Assembly: GCA_022836615.1 (NCBI GenBank)
Contig: MU405234.1
Location: 186,001-250,000 of the forward strand
Direction of reading: 5' to 3'
Length of the DNA: 64,000 nucleotides
DNA from: Annulohypoxylon bovei var. microspora
Taxonomy: Eukaryota > Ascomycota > Sordariomycetes > Xylariales > Hypoxylaceae
This document shows, piece after piece, positions 48,883 through 61,433 of the stretch. Below the pieces are notes generated by a model. It was not told the DNA's origin. It worked only from the letters and a program-made list of their open reading frames with translations, and made no database searches. Positions within the stretch are counted from its first letter, which is position 1. Each line of letters starts with the position of its first letter. The position numbers and the translations under genes are program-made.

Positions 48883-50220
48883 TTAAAGATGGTTTAAGGA
48901 TTAACGGTTAATCGAAATCGAATAAATTAAACATTTTATAAATTAAAACGGGATTTTTAAAGTAAAACCTTCGGGTTTTAAATAAATGTTTACGTTAATA
49001 AACGAAATTCATTAAGTACGTTTTAACTTATTTAATTCGTTAATTAAATCATAACGGGAAACGTTAATATAAAAGCCCGTTCGTATAATTATGTATTTTT
49101 AATTTTTAATTTTAAAAAATAAAAAAAATTATATTTAATAAAATAAAAGGTATATAAATATGTATTTAAAAATTAATAAAATAATATTTAAATTAATCGT
49201 ATAAATAAATAAATAAAAATTTATTATTTTAAAGTATATAATATTATTAAGTTTATATTTAAATAATTTTTTTTTTAAAAAATTTAATTTAAAAATAAAT
49301 AAATTTTATTATAATTTTTAATTAAATAATTTTAAAAATATAAATTTTAATAAATTATATATTATATTTTATATAAAATAAATTATTATATTACCGCTTT
49401 TAATATTATTATTACGATTAATTATATGTAATATTTTTAAAATGTTTTAATATTAAATAATATATATTTTATATAATAAAATATATATTAAATAAATATA
49501 AAAATTTATATTTATTAATAAAAATTTAAATTAATTAAAAAGTTAATTTAAGTTTAACGAAAATGGTTTTTATTAAAAAATTTTATTACGATAATCCCGG
49601 ATTTTTATTATAATAATTAATTAAATATATTATTTTAAAAGTAAGTTTAATTTTTAATTTTTAAAATGGTTTATTTATAAAAAAATAATTTTTTAAAAAA
49701 TAAAAAATTAATTTTTACGCATAAATTAAATGGATGGTAAAAATGATTATTTAAGGTGTTTATTTAATTAATTTCGTATAAAAAATTTTTAATTTAAATA
49801 ATGAAATAATTTTTAAAAAAATAATTAAAACGTTAAAAAAAAATTATAAATGGTTTAATGGGTAATTAAATTAATAATTAAATTAATAATTTTTTTATTA
49901 AATAAAAAAATAAATAAATAAAAATAAGCGATTAAAAAATCGAACCATGAATTTTTAATTAAACTTAAAATATCGAACGAATAATTTTATATATATATAT
50001 ATATATATACGTATATATATGTATTTAATAATATTTTTTCGTTACGTAAATATTTATATATTATATAAATATTTTTTTTTTAAATATAAAGTAAATAAAT
50101 TTTATATAATTAAAATATATTTTACTTTTTTAAATAAAATTAAAAATTAAAAATTAAAAATATATAATTATACGAACGGGCTTTTATAATTAAAATTAAA
50201 ATAAATAAATATATATTTTA
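48883..50220. other. Spacer between the two LTR elements, mostly occupied by an inverted-repeat element
   Basis: About 1.34 kb of strongly AT-rich sequence. Its core, 49070-50186, is a terminal-inverted-repeat element listed separately. The remaining flanks (48883-49069 and 50187-50220) are also AT-converted and match nothing I recognise. Confidence 0.75.
49070..50186. mobile_element. RIP-degraded terminal-inverted-repeat element (Tc1/mariner-like by structure)
   Basis: The left end TAAAAGCCCGTTCGTATAAT and the right end, read in reverse complement, agree over about 45 bp with one mismatch (left arm 49070-49114, right arm 50142-50186). A TA lies immediately outside each end (49068-49069, 50187-50188), as expected of a TA target duplication. 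Length is 1.1 kb, and no frame survives, so it could be a degraded transposase gene or a non-autonomous derivative. An AT dinucleotide run lies at about 49988-50010. Confidence 0.78.
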
Positions 50221-50436
50221 TATTACGGCGAATAAGTTTTAAATCGAAATAAAATTTATGCGACGGCGGGACCACGTATTTTATTAACGAAAATATTTAA
50301 AATGAAAAATTAAAAAAAAAAAAACCACGAAATGGTTTTTTTTAAAAAGTTTTTATATATTAATTTTATAATCGGGATATTAATTAACCGCTCCGTTAAT
50401 ATATTTTAAAAATAACGGTAATTAAACGCCGTTATA
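50221..50436. repeat. Left LTR of copy B
   Basis: 216 bp beginning TATTACGG, the AT-converted counterpart of TGTCACGG in copy A, and ending CGCCGTTATA. Confidence 0.87.
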
Positions 50437-53400
50437 TAACCCCTTTTTTTAAAAAAAAATTTAATTTATAAAAAAAATAAATTATTTATTAATACGTTTA
50501 CGGTTTATTCCTTTAATTTCTTTTTTTTTTACGGTGAATAAATCGTTTTTATTTATTATTTTTAATATTTTATTTTTTACGACGACTTTAATTTATTATT
50601 AAAATTTAACCGAAAAACCAACGGCTTTAAAATGTAAATTATAAAAGTTTTTTACTTTAATTAACGCGTTAAAAAAGTCCTTAAAAAAATATTACGTTAA
50701 ATTAAAATTATAATTTATTTAATTTATTTTATATTAAAACTTTTTTTTAAAAAATTTAAAGTTTAATATTTTAAATATTTCGTACTTTTATTTTTTATTA
50801 ATTTTTATTAAAAGCAAGGAATTTATTATTTATTTTAAAATTAAATTATTTAAAACTTTAATTAATTAATTCGCGTTTAAAACCCGATGGATTTTTATAT
50901 TCGAAAGTAAATTAATTTTAAAAACGTTATAATAAAGTTTTATTAATATTTTAAAAAAACTTATTATTAAATAATTTAAGTTATTATAAAAGTAATTTAT
51001 TTATTAATTACTTTTATAAACATATATTTAATCGTTTATTATTTAATTTATTAATTATTTTTTTTTATTAATTTATTCGTTTTAATAATTTTACGTTAAT
51101 AAGAAATTTTTACGGGTTTATTATATAACGGAAGTTTAACGTTTTATTAATAATTAAATAATAATATAATTAAGTTTTTTTTAAAAAATTTTAAACTTAT
51201 AAATGTAAATTTATTAATTAAAAATCATTTTTAAAACGAATTTTATTTTTATTTTTATAAAGAAAAACCTTGTGTTTAAATGTGGTTAAATAATATATAT
51301 GAAATTTAAATAAAATAATATTTTTAATTAATTATTTTAAAAATAATTTATAAAAAATTATAATTTCATTTAAATAAATTAATTAAGAATTTCCGTTTAA
51401 TTATTAAATTACGGGTATTTCGTTATTAATTTATAAAAATTTATTTTAATAAACTTAATTAATTTATTTAAAAAAATGGTTATAAATTAAAGATTTTTAT
51501 TAAACGTAATTATTTTAAAGGTTTTATAAATATATTAAATGTATTTATAATATAAGTTTATAAGTTATATAATAATATAAGTTTTATATGTAAATAATGA
51601 AAAAAAAATTTTATTTAATCGATTAATAATTATTAAAATTAAATTAAACTTTTTATGATTAAAAGGCATGGATTTAAAATTTATTAAAATATATTATTAT
51701 ATTTATTTATTAATAAAAAATGGTTAAAATAAATTTATTAATTTAATTTTAAGGTTTTAATTTTTTCGGTATTATTTATAATAAATGTAATAATGGTTTA
51801 TAAATATTTTTATATTAAATTACGAATATTTTTTTAATATTATTATATATATTTTATTTCGATTTAAATGCGTTTAATTTAAAAAACAATGGAATTTATT
51901 ATATAATTTAATGCGAAACTTTTTATTATTTAAAATTATTAATTTTTTTTTTAAAAATAATAATTTATTTTATAAAGCGTATCCGTTTTTTTCTTTTTTA
52001 ACTTATTTACGTTATATTTTTAATTTAATAATGTTTTAATTAATTATTAAAATGGCGTTAATTAATTTAATACTTTAAAATAATTTTTCTTTAAAAATTT
52101 TTATTATAATTAAAATGCATTAAAAATTAAAAAATAATAAAATTATTAAGGGTTTATTAATTAAAGGTTATAAGGGATTTATTTTATTATAAAATATTAA
52201 AAAAAGTAATAAAATAACGAATTAATTATATTTTTTAATTACTTTTTAAATAATTAAATTAATTATTTTTTAAAATAAAACGTTAATTATTATATTTTTT
52301 TTTTTAAATAATAATGTAATTTATAATTAAATTAAAATAAATATTTATTTTAATTAATTTAACGGGAGTTTAATATTTTTTTAATGGTAAAATATTATAA
52401 CGTTTAATGGTTTATAAATATATCGAATTTATTATTTAATAAAATAAATATATATTTTTAAAGTTTCATTATTATTATAATAATAAAAAGTTTTTTATTA
52501 TAAATGAAATAATTATATTTTAAAAAGATTATTATTTTAAAAAAAAAACCATTAAATGTTAATCCTTTAATTTATTTAATTATGAAAAAACTTTAAAAAT
52601 TACTTTATTAAAAGCGTTAATTTTTAACTTAACCTTTTAATTTTTATAAAAATGTTTTAAAATTAAAAAAATAATTAAAATTATTTTTAATGTTTTAAAT
52701 GTTTTAATATGTTTATTAATTTAAATTTAATGCGAAGTAATAATGAAAAAATGTAAAGGTTTTATAATTTAATTATATTTTAATATAAATTGCCGGTAAA
52801 AATTATAAAAATTTAAAAATAATTAAAATTCTTAAATTTAAGAAAGTATTTTTTAATTTTAAATTATTTTAATTTTATTTTAATTAATGGTTACGTTAAA
52901 AATAAAAATAATAAACTTTAAAAATTTAATTTTCGTAATTAAAAATTTATTTTTTTAAATATTAATTTATAAGTTAACGAAATGTAAGCATTTTAATATT
53001 TATTATACGTGGTATTTATAAAAAAATAAATCTTTTAAATAAATTAAAATATTATTTATATACGTTATATAAAAATTATTAAAAAACGAGAAAAAGGTTT
53101 AATTAATATACCTTTAAAACGCATTAAGCTTATTATTTAATTTAAAAGGAAATACATGGTATTTATATAATTTAAAATAAGTTTAAAAAGTAATAAAATT
53201 TTTTAAAATAAAATTTATTTTAATGTAATAAAAAGCTTAATAAATGTTAAGTTTTATAAAAACCTTAATTTTAAAAATCTTTTTTAACGTTTCGTTAATT
53301 AAAAAGAAAAAGTAATAATCTTTTTTAATGTAAACGTTTAATTTTTAATAATTAATATAAAATTTTAAATTATTTCCCGGCTTTTTTACGAAAAAAATAA

Positions 53401-56313
53401 GGGATTTATATTTAATTACATTAAATATAATTTATTTTTTACGTAAATGGTTCGATAAATATTTTTTTAAAGTTTATAAATGCTTTATATTTATATTATA
53501 AAAAAAATGTAATTTAATAAAATTAATGTTTTTTTTTAAATTTATTTTATGGTTAAAAAATTAATAAAATAATAACGAATCGTTGTTTTTTTTTAAAAAT
53601 ATTTCGGTTAAATTATATAAATAAAAAAAAAGCTTTTTTATGATTTATTTCCGAATAAAATCGTTTTTTTATTATAATTTTTCTTTAAAAATTAAATTAA
53701 ATTTTTAATAAAATAAAATAAAAGTATTTAATAACCCGTAAATTACGTTAAAGTTTCGTTAAAAACGTGATATTTTTTTAATAAATGTTAAACTTAAAAT
53801 TAAATAAACGTTTATAATGGGTGGTAATGCGAAATATATTAAAAACTTAACGGGAAATTAAAAAAAAAAAAACGGGATAATAATAGAAAATTATCGATTT
53901 ATTTTAATTATAAAGTTTATTATAAAATATATAAACGTTATAATAATTTTTTTTTTTTTCAAAGCACGAAATTAAAGGCGATTACGACGTTTTATATTTT
54001 TTTATATAATTTTATTTACGTTTTTCCGAAAGGTGGAAAATTTTAACGTAATATTAAAAACGTAATAATAACGGGGAAATAACGATTTAAAAAAAATTAA
54101 TTATTAACGTTAATTATTTAATATAATATTATATTTCGTTAAAAATTTAAACTTTAATATTATTTAAAATTAAAAACGGTTTTTTAAATTTATTAAAAAA
54201 ATAAATACGTTATAAAAACTTTTATTTTATATTTAAATATTAACGTGGATTATTTTATTAATTTAATTAATAATTTATTTATTAAAACCTTTTATTATAA
54301 TAAATTAATTAAATTAAATAATAAAAAAGTTTTATATATTTATTATTAAATGTATATTTCGTTAATTAATAATTATATATATTTATATTTCGGTATTTAT
54401 TAACGTTTATATCGTTATTATTATATTAACGTTTCGTAAATAAATCGATATATTAATTATAAATTATGATTTTTTTATTATAAGGTTAAAAAAATTAAAA
54501 TTAATAAAAATAAATATTAACGAATAAATATATAAAAAGGCGCTTAAATTAAAAACTTTATTTAAACGTTGTTTTTTCCCGACTTTAAATTAACATTATT
54601 TTTATTATATTCCGTTAATTTTTTTTTTAAAACGGTGGCCATGGTTCCGGCTTTTATATTACGCGCCGGGTAATTATTAAAAAAGTGGCTTTTTTATTTA
54701 TAAAAATAATAAATTAAATTTATGTTAAATGTTACGGAAACGTTACGTTAATAAAAAATTAAAGGAATTTAAAAAGGTTTTTTCATATATATTTAAGTTA
54801 TAATTTTTGTAATTAAGCGAAAAATGTTAAAACCGGTGAGAATTATTTTCGTAATGTTAAAAATAATTTTAACTTTAAATTAAAATTAAAAAATTATTAA
54901 ATTAATTTTCTTTTAAACGATTTTAATGCGTTATTAAATTAACGTTAAATAAAAGTTTTTAAATTTAATAAACTTTATTTTTTTATTTAAATAATAATGA
55001 AAAGTTTAAATGCGGAAATTAGCGGTTAATTAACGGTTTAATTTTTTTTTTTATTCGAATATTAAAATTTTCTTTTTATTTATTAATAATATAAAAAATG
55101 CGTAAAATTTAAAAAATTATTTATTTAATTATATATTAAACTTATAAAAGTTATTTTTAATTTAAATTTTAACGTTAAAATTATTATATAATAATTTTAA
55201 TAAATCGTATATTTATTTAATTTTAATATATTAATTAATATTATTTTTAATAAAAAAAAATTAAAAAATTAATTTAATTTTATTTTTAATAAATAAATAA
55301 AATTATATAAATTAAATGTGTTTTTTAAAGAATTTTTATTAATTAATTTAAAATTTATTTTTTATATTTATTTTTTATTTTTTAAATATAAGATTTAATT
55401 TATTTAATAAAAAACGTGGATTTTTAATGTGGATTTTTAATAAAAATGAAAATGAAATTATTAATTATATTTTAAAAGTGCGTTAAAAGTTATCCGGTTT
55501 TTTAAGTTCGTTATTTTATTTTATTAAAAGGACGATTAAGTTTTATAACGTACGAATTAAAATAAAAAAATAAAAGGCGCGAAAAAAAACGGGGGAAATA
55601 AAAGGAAAAAAAACGATCCGCGATTAATTTTTTAATGTTATTAATTTATTTAAAATAATGGATAATACGGCTTAAAATAGATTTACTTTTATTATATTAA
55701 ACTTTAAAAACGAAATAATAAAACTTTATTATAAATTTAATTAAAAAGTACGTTTACTTTAATTAAAAAATTTATTAATAAATAAAACTTTTTTTTTTTT
55801 TTTTTTTTTAAAAAAAAAAGCAAGTTTTTAATTTTATTATTAAATAATTAATTAAATGGTTTTTTAAATTATTAAAAGTTTTAACATTTTTTTTAAAATT
55901 AAAAACTTTTTTTTAATTATAAATGAAAATTTATTAATTTAAAGTTATATAATTAAAAAAATAAAAATAAATTTTAATTAATTAATTTAATTAATAAATA
56001 ACCCATCATTTTTATTAAAACTTTTATTTAATAATTTAAATATTATTATTAATTAATAACGGAATAAATAATATTAAAAAATATTTTATTACGGGTAAAA
56101 ATAAAGTTTTATAACCATTAATATAAAAAATTTTATTTAAAAAAATAAAAGCTTTTAAAAATTAAATATAAATTAAAAATAAAACTTTAAATGTATTATA
56201 ATTTAAAAAAAATTAAATTAATATATAAACGTTTATATATTTAAAAAAAAAAAAATTTTAAAAATAAACTTTTAAATTAAAAAAATAAAATAAATAAAAA
56301 ACTTTAAATATTA

Positions 56314-56528
56314 TATTATAATAAATAAGTTTTAAATTAAAATAAAGTTTATATAACGGTAAAATTACGTATTTTATTAATAAAAATATTTAAAATAAAA
56401 AATTAAAAAAAAAAAATTATAAAATAATTTCTTTTAAAAAGTTTTTATATATTAATTTTATAATTAAAATATTAATTAACCGCTCCGTTAATATACTTTA
56501 AAAATAACGGTAATTAAACGCCGTTACA
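56314..56528. repeat. Right LTR of copy B
   Basis: 215 bp beginning TATTATAA and ending CGCCGTTACA. Base composition returns toward normal over the few hundred bases after it. Confidence 0.87.
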
Positions 56529-58038
56529 TTTTATAAATTCCATGTTTAAAATATAATGGTGTATTAAAGTTTTATAAGTATTTTATGTCGACCGAATTCA
56601 ATTAAAGTATACTGTGATACCATTGAGTTAAAAACACGGGACGGGATTTACGTCATTTGAAGGTTATGCTTAACCTACTTTTTATACCGGACGTTACCTA
56701 GCCTGGGCAATTACAATATGTAACCTAGGCTTAAAAATATACTACTCAAGTATGTATTAATTCATCGTTATCCCAAGCTTCCAAATCTTTCATACACTCT
56801 TCTCGCTTTCCAGTATGTTGCCGTCTCTCAGGCAGCCAGGGCCGTAAGGCATTAGAGGGGCTTATTGCTCAAGTATTTGACCGGGTGCTACGTTGCAAGA
56901 AATCCGGATGCCACTTTCCGGCGTGGCGTGGCAAGTCAAGCCTCACCAAAGAATCCCTTTCATTTTTCTTTTTTTTTCCTTAACAGATTTTCTCTCGGGC
57001 CTTTTTCTCCAAGTGTTGTCAACTCACCATCTACGAGTGACCTTTAGATTCACTTAATATTCATAAGATTTTATTCATTTACCAACAAAACAATAAGCTA
57101 ACTTTCAAGTCGATGAGTAAATTATGTACTCGTAGCTAACCCGCAAAAATACGAGGCTTAATTGACTTCGGTATCATACCGGGATATTGGCAGGACCATT
57201 TATTTTTCTTAAGCCGTCGGACCCTAAATCTACGGAGTTTAGTCCAGGGTGAGAAGGGGGATTTTCGACACGAAAAACTCTCCGAGTCCGAAATATCCCA
57301 CTGACAGTTCACCCCTGCAAGAGGAGGCCATCAGTATCACTTTCGTTTGTTACTATTATGGTGAAGTCTGCATGCAGGCAAAGTATGCACACTAACACCC
57401 TCCTGTACAGTGCAGGTAACACTCTTGCTCCTGTCAAATCCGTAAGGCTTAACAAACGATCATCCTATTCATCAGTCTCCTCACTAATACCTAGACGTGC
57501 CTTGTTGAATATTATCCAATCGTTCGGTATCAGAAATATGAGGCGAAGACAAGCCCTGGCTAAGGAGATCGAGTGGTTCATGGTGACGGGTGACAACCCT
57601 TACTTTCTCGACTGTGCTCTATTGTACGTCGGAAAATAAATGCGGGTGACAAACGCTCGTTTAGCTTCAAAACGATAGTACATCACATCTTGTCACGCGT
57701 GGAACGAATGAGCTGGCCGCCTAACGACGTCTAGACTGCCATTGGCTGAGTTTCATCAAGTTGTTAAGTTTGTTGGTATTACCATCAACGATGATGCTAA
57801 GGGGATCTATCTAACGTAACGATAACTAAAGTATGCATTACATACGCTCCCTTTCTATTGTGGACTCCGGAATTAAGTCCCCTCCATCTAGTGAACCCCT
57901 CACCCTTCTATGAGAATAGAACTCTCCTTGTTAATAGGCATTCGCTTGATCCGATCCTGACACTGTAAAGCAAAAAAGAAACAGAAATTCAACTAAACCC
58001 GGATGATCCTGACACATCCTAGTTCACCCTAGATACCC
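56529..58038. other. Island flank with no secure gene
   Basis: About 1.5 kb. The first 300 bp are AT-rich, then composition normalises. One ATG-started frame of 93 codons at 57358-57639 (+) has no recognisable domain, no signal peptide and no supporting context; it may be spurious or the relic of a gene. The 3' flank of the RTA1 gene lies at the right end. Confidence 0.4.
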
Positions 58039-59219
58039 TTATACATTTTGCAACGCGGTAGCTGAGTTGTCGCCGTTTTCTATTTGCTCTGTGCTGTATG
58101 GAGTTTTCGGGAGTCTGAACCCCATGAACGGGAGGTAAGAGCCAGGGAAAAATAAACTGAAGCTACAGGCAACGAGGAATATAGGTAAAGTATCCAATAC
58201 ATACATACTATAGATGACACACGTTAGCCTCAATAGACAAGTGTTGGAGGAAAGATCTGTCAGAGACTTACTAGAACTCTTGTTGCATCACAGAGCCGTC
58301 CGAACCTTGGGCAAACTCAACTATACGGAATACAGACCGGATCTGCGGGCGAGTGTCAGAAGGTCCGTATCATTAACCAGAACTTGATCGCTTACCAAAA
58401 TCAAAATGCAGGAGACATTTATAGCATATAGGAGGTGTCTCCAGTTAGGGTTTATCTTCCGTGACGACCCTTGGGCGAAAACAGCCTTCCCCCCATCTAC
58501 TTTCTGTAGCCTCCAGTTGAGGCCCGCCACGAATCGCTGCGATGTGAAGTGAAACCGAGCAGCAACAATTGTGAAAAGCCCAAAGGCTCCCATTTGTATC
58601 CCAAGACCTGCGAGTGCGACATCCTTGCCCGTCTTTAGCTTATTCGCTGCGTTGTCATCCGTAGCTTGCGTGCTCGACACACTAACAGCACCGAAGAGTT
58701 GGACTAAGAGCGCGATTACGTCGAAGGCAACGAATATAGGCGTGATCCAACGGGCTATAATTGTCAGTACGGGGTACAACGGATAACATTGTGAGACGTA
58801 CGAGGGATCCAGAGAAGTCTCGTAGTTCTCTCCTCGGCGGGGACGACGTGGAAAACGATCCGACCGAAAACAACGTAGATAACGCCAGCCATGAGAACAG
58901 GGGCGAGGATGATCACGCAAAATTGTACAGCATATGGGTCTCGGCTGGTAGGGTTATTGGCGGATACGATTCGAACGGCATATCCAACTACCTCCACTAT
59001 AGTACAGGCTGGTCAGTACTACTCCTCAGACATCGACAGATATTTGAAAGGCATACTAAGTATTGCAAGTATCTGGACTGACCACACCCAAGATCTTTTC
59101 CGAATGGTCATGAAGACCGACCAGATAAGGGTGAGGCCAAACAGAACGCAGACCACTACAGCTGCCGGGATCGACGGGTCATAATCGTAGAAGGAATGAT
59201 TTTTCCCTTTTGGTGGCAT
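58039..59219 (-). CDS. RTA1-family (lipid-translocating exporter-like) seven-helix membrane protein (318 aa)
   Basis: Five exons on the minus strand: 59057-59219, 58802-58996, 58396-58754, 58272-58342, 58039-58207; total 957 nt. Seven hydrophobic segments are expected. Family marks include YDPSIPAAVVVCVLFG at the N-terminus, EVVGYAVRIVSANNPTS, YAVQFCVIILAPVLMAGVIY, FVAFDVIALLVQLFG and IRSVFRIVEFAQGSDG near the sixth helix (formed across a splice junction). Members of this ascomycete-specific family include Rta1, Rsb1 and Rtm1, associated with sterol/azole stress, sphingoid-base export and resistance to toxic compounds; this paralogue's substrate is unknown. Introns are 47-64 nt. It sits 1.5 kb from the degraded island. 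Confidence 0.92.
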
Positions 59220-59948
59220 ATTAACGGCTTGGAATTATTAAGTAAGATTAAACGAATGTACAGCTTGGACGAACAGAGAGGGCAAAAATTTTGAATTTCT
59301 ATAATCCAAGTTTAGAGAATTATAAGTGCATTCAACAAACAAGCCAAATTGTCGGTTTTCAATTCCTAGGACAGTCTCAATATCTATAGTAGGCCATAGG
59401 ACTCAATGTCACACCACATGCCGAATTCCACTATCTGCCCGTTTTGCAGGCTATGCTAGGACGTGCCACGAGGCACGGAGTCACGGAAAGATTCATAAAA
59501 TCCTACCGGAGCTTCTACATTAGTAGTTGAAATACAGATCAAGATCGGGCTAGATTCGAATAGACGATATTACCTGCATATAAATATGCCTCGCTATCGT
59601 TTGGGTTTCCTACTCATTAATTATCAGGATGAGGCTTAGGTCTTATCATCCCAAGCGAGCTTACGCGTCGCAGTACCTGCCGGATAGTTTTATATCTTGA
59701 GGCTGAGCACAAGCTGAATTTTCTTCAGCAGCTGAACTTGCCGACTACAATAACCTTCCGACGATAATTATCAATACGAACTACACAGCCACACGTAGAT
59801 AAAGGTGCTGGTTGAGAGCGTTTGGATATCCCCTTTTGAATAATGCGACACATACTTAGGTAGATACGAAGACCTGATTTGTTGTCAACGAGATGCCTCA
59901 TTTAGCATTTATGAGGTATCTGGTATAATTGCTCAAACATTAGGTACC

Positions 59949-59982
59949 TACCTACGTACTTACCTACGTAAGTACGTAGGTA
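59949..59982. repeat. Perfect 15-bp inverted repeat with 4-nt loop
   Basis: TACCTACGTACTTAC at 59949-59963 is followed by four bases and its exact reverse complement at 59968-59982. It lies in a gap with no gene nearby to call it a terminator. Confidence 0.85.
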
Positions 59983-60362
59983 TATTTGAAATTCTCTTTA
60001 AAGCGCGGGAAAACGTGTACTTTGTGAATGTTAGATTTACTTCAACCTAGACCCTTATTGAAACTATTGATTGAAATTTCCATAGAAATACTTCCGACGA
60101 AATGCACATATGCTTAAAACAAGGAAAACCACGCCATCCCGAAAAAAAAAAAACCTCGACAACTAGGTGCATAAATAGTGTCCTGTCCAAAGATGCAAGG
60201 GTACAAGTGCAAACATTCATTTTATACTCAAATGTAAACTCCTGTTTCGCCTGTAGAAGCCAATGTAGAAGTAAATAAAACACTAAGTATATAGCAAAGG
60301 AACATTAATATATGTATAACTTCCCCTAGCCCTTAGGTACCTAGGTATTTGGGATCTCGTAA

Positions 60363-60405
60363 AGGGGGAAAAAGGGGGGGAGGGGGAGGGGGAGGGGGAG
60401 GGGGA
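60363..60405 (+). repeat. G-rich (GGGGGA)n tract
   Basis: An uninterrupted purine tract with seven or so runs of four to seven guanines separated by single A residues. Such a strand can form G-quadruplexes and is a typical length-unstable repeat. Confidence 0.9.
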
Positions 60406-61433
60406 AGATTGTTCAGGACGTAATACAACCTGAGGGTCCTAATAATAACTAAGCGACCTAACTGCTCTTCCAATGACAGTTCTCTGCTACTTTTCCATGG
60501 ATGACATCACCTAATTTACTCTTTCTCGATCTTTAGGATCTAATCTTTTTGCCTGATATAGGTACATAGGCCATTTTACAATGTTTCGTCGCAATTTTTA
60601 GATACTACCATGAAAGCTACCTAATGGATCTTATTAATTGTGTATCGAAATTCATGTATAGGGCCCCCTATTTATATTGTCGATACTACCTCCGTATTTA
60701 ATGAGGCTATTCCCACTACGTCGTCGACCCCTAGCCATGAAAGCTCAATCCAAAGATCGGACATAACCCTCGGAGCTCGGGCATTAAGTGTTTTAGCCAA
60801 CTTTCATCGCGAGCATAGGTACCAAATCCTACCGGCTTACTCGCAAGACAATATCGTCTTTGTGCACATATTCTGAAGAGCAACCAATAGGTCCTGTGAG
60901 ACCAAACGGGAATCAAACAGTTTCCCCGTGCAACCAAAACGTACTGCATCTAGAGCGTCGCTCGGGGCATAGAGGCAGGTATCACGCCGAGGACAACGGT
61001 GAAAGCAAAAACAAGAAGGCCAGGATCCGATTTAGGATGGACACCCTAACTCAAGGAGAGTGATCCGCTACGCTCTCGACCATCCATAGTTATCCGTACC
61101 GAAACAGTCCAACTGGCCAACTAAGCGTGGGTGCGTTGAATTTACCTAGGACCCTAGGTGGTTGAATCCGCATGCTCTGCGAGTGTTTACCTGAAGTTTT
61201 TATGACGGCACTCTCCCCAGTGTTCATGGTCTTGCATTTGACCATAGATAGTATGATGGCAAATTCGTGTTGTCCTATCTATCGAGTACTTGAAGCACCT
61301 AAGTACTCATATACTGTTTGTACTTTGATATTTCGGCTTGGTTTTCATGAAGGCCTCCACTCGTGTACTCTGCTAACAGCATCAAGACAATTTCGCCCCT
61401 TGCGCAACAATCCACTAGACGCATCAACAACGT

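Larger units (their letters stand above)
50221..56528. mobile_element. RIP-degraded LTR retrotransposon, copy B (about 6.3 kb)
   Basis: Same family and orientation as copy A. LTRs at 50221-50436 (216 bp) and 56314-56528 (215 bp). The target duplication TTTTA is perfect on both sides (50216-50220 and 56529-56533). The tract CCCCTTTTTTT directly inside the left LTR (50441-50451) is a candidate polypurine tract on the minus strand, which would make the left LTR the 3' LTR; this orientation is a weak inference. Interior bases differ from copy A mainly by C/T and G/A, each copy keeping some G/C the other lost. No usable frame remains. Confidence 0.9.
59220..61433. other. 2.2 kb accessory intergenic region, no recognised gene
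   Basis: Only short frames without domains. Notable landmarks are a 15-bp perfect inverted repeat at 59949-59982, a guanine-rich tract at about 60363-60405, and CCTAGG/GGTACC-type motifs near 60,335 and 61,145. It includes the promoter of the RTA1 gene and the 3' flank of the MACPF gene. Confidence 0.5.
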
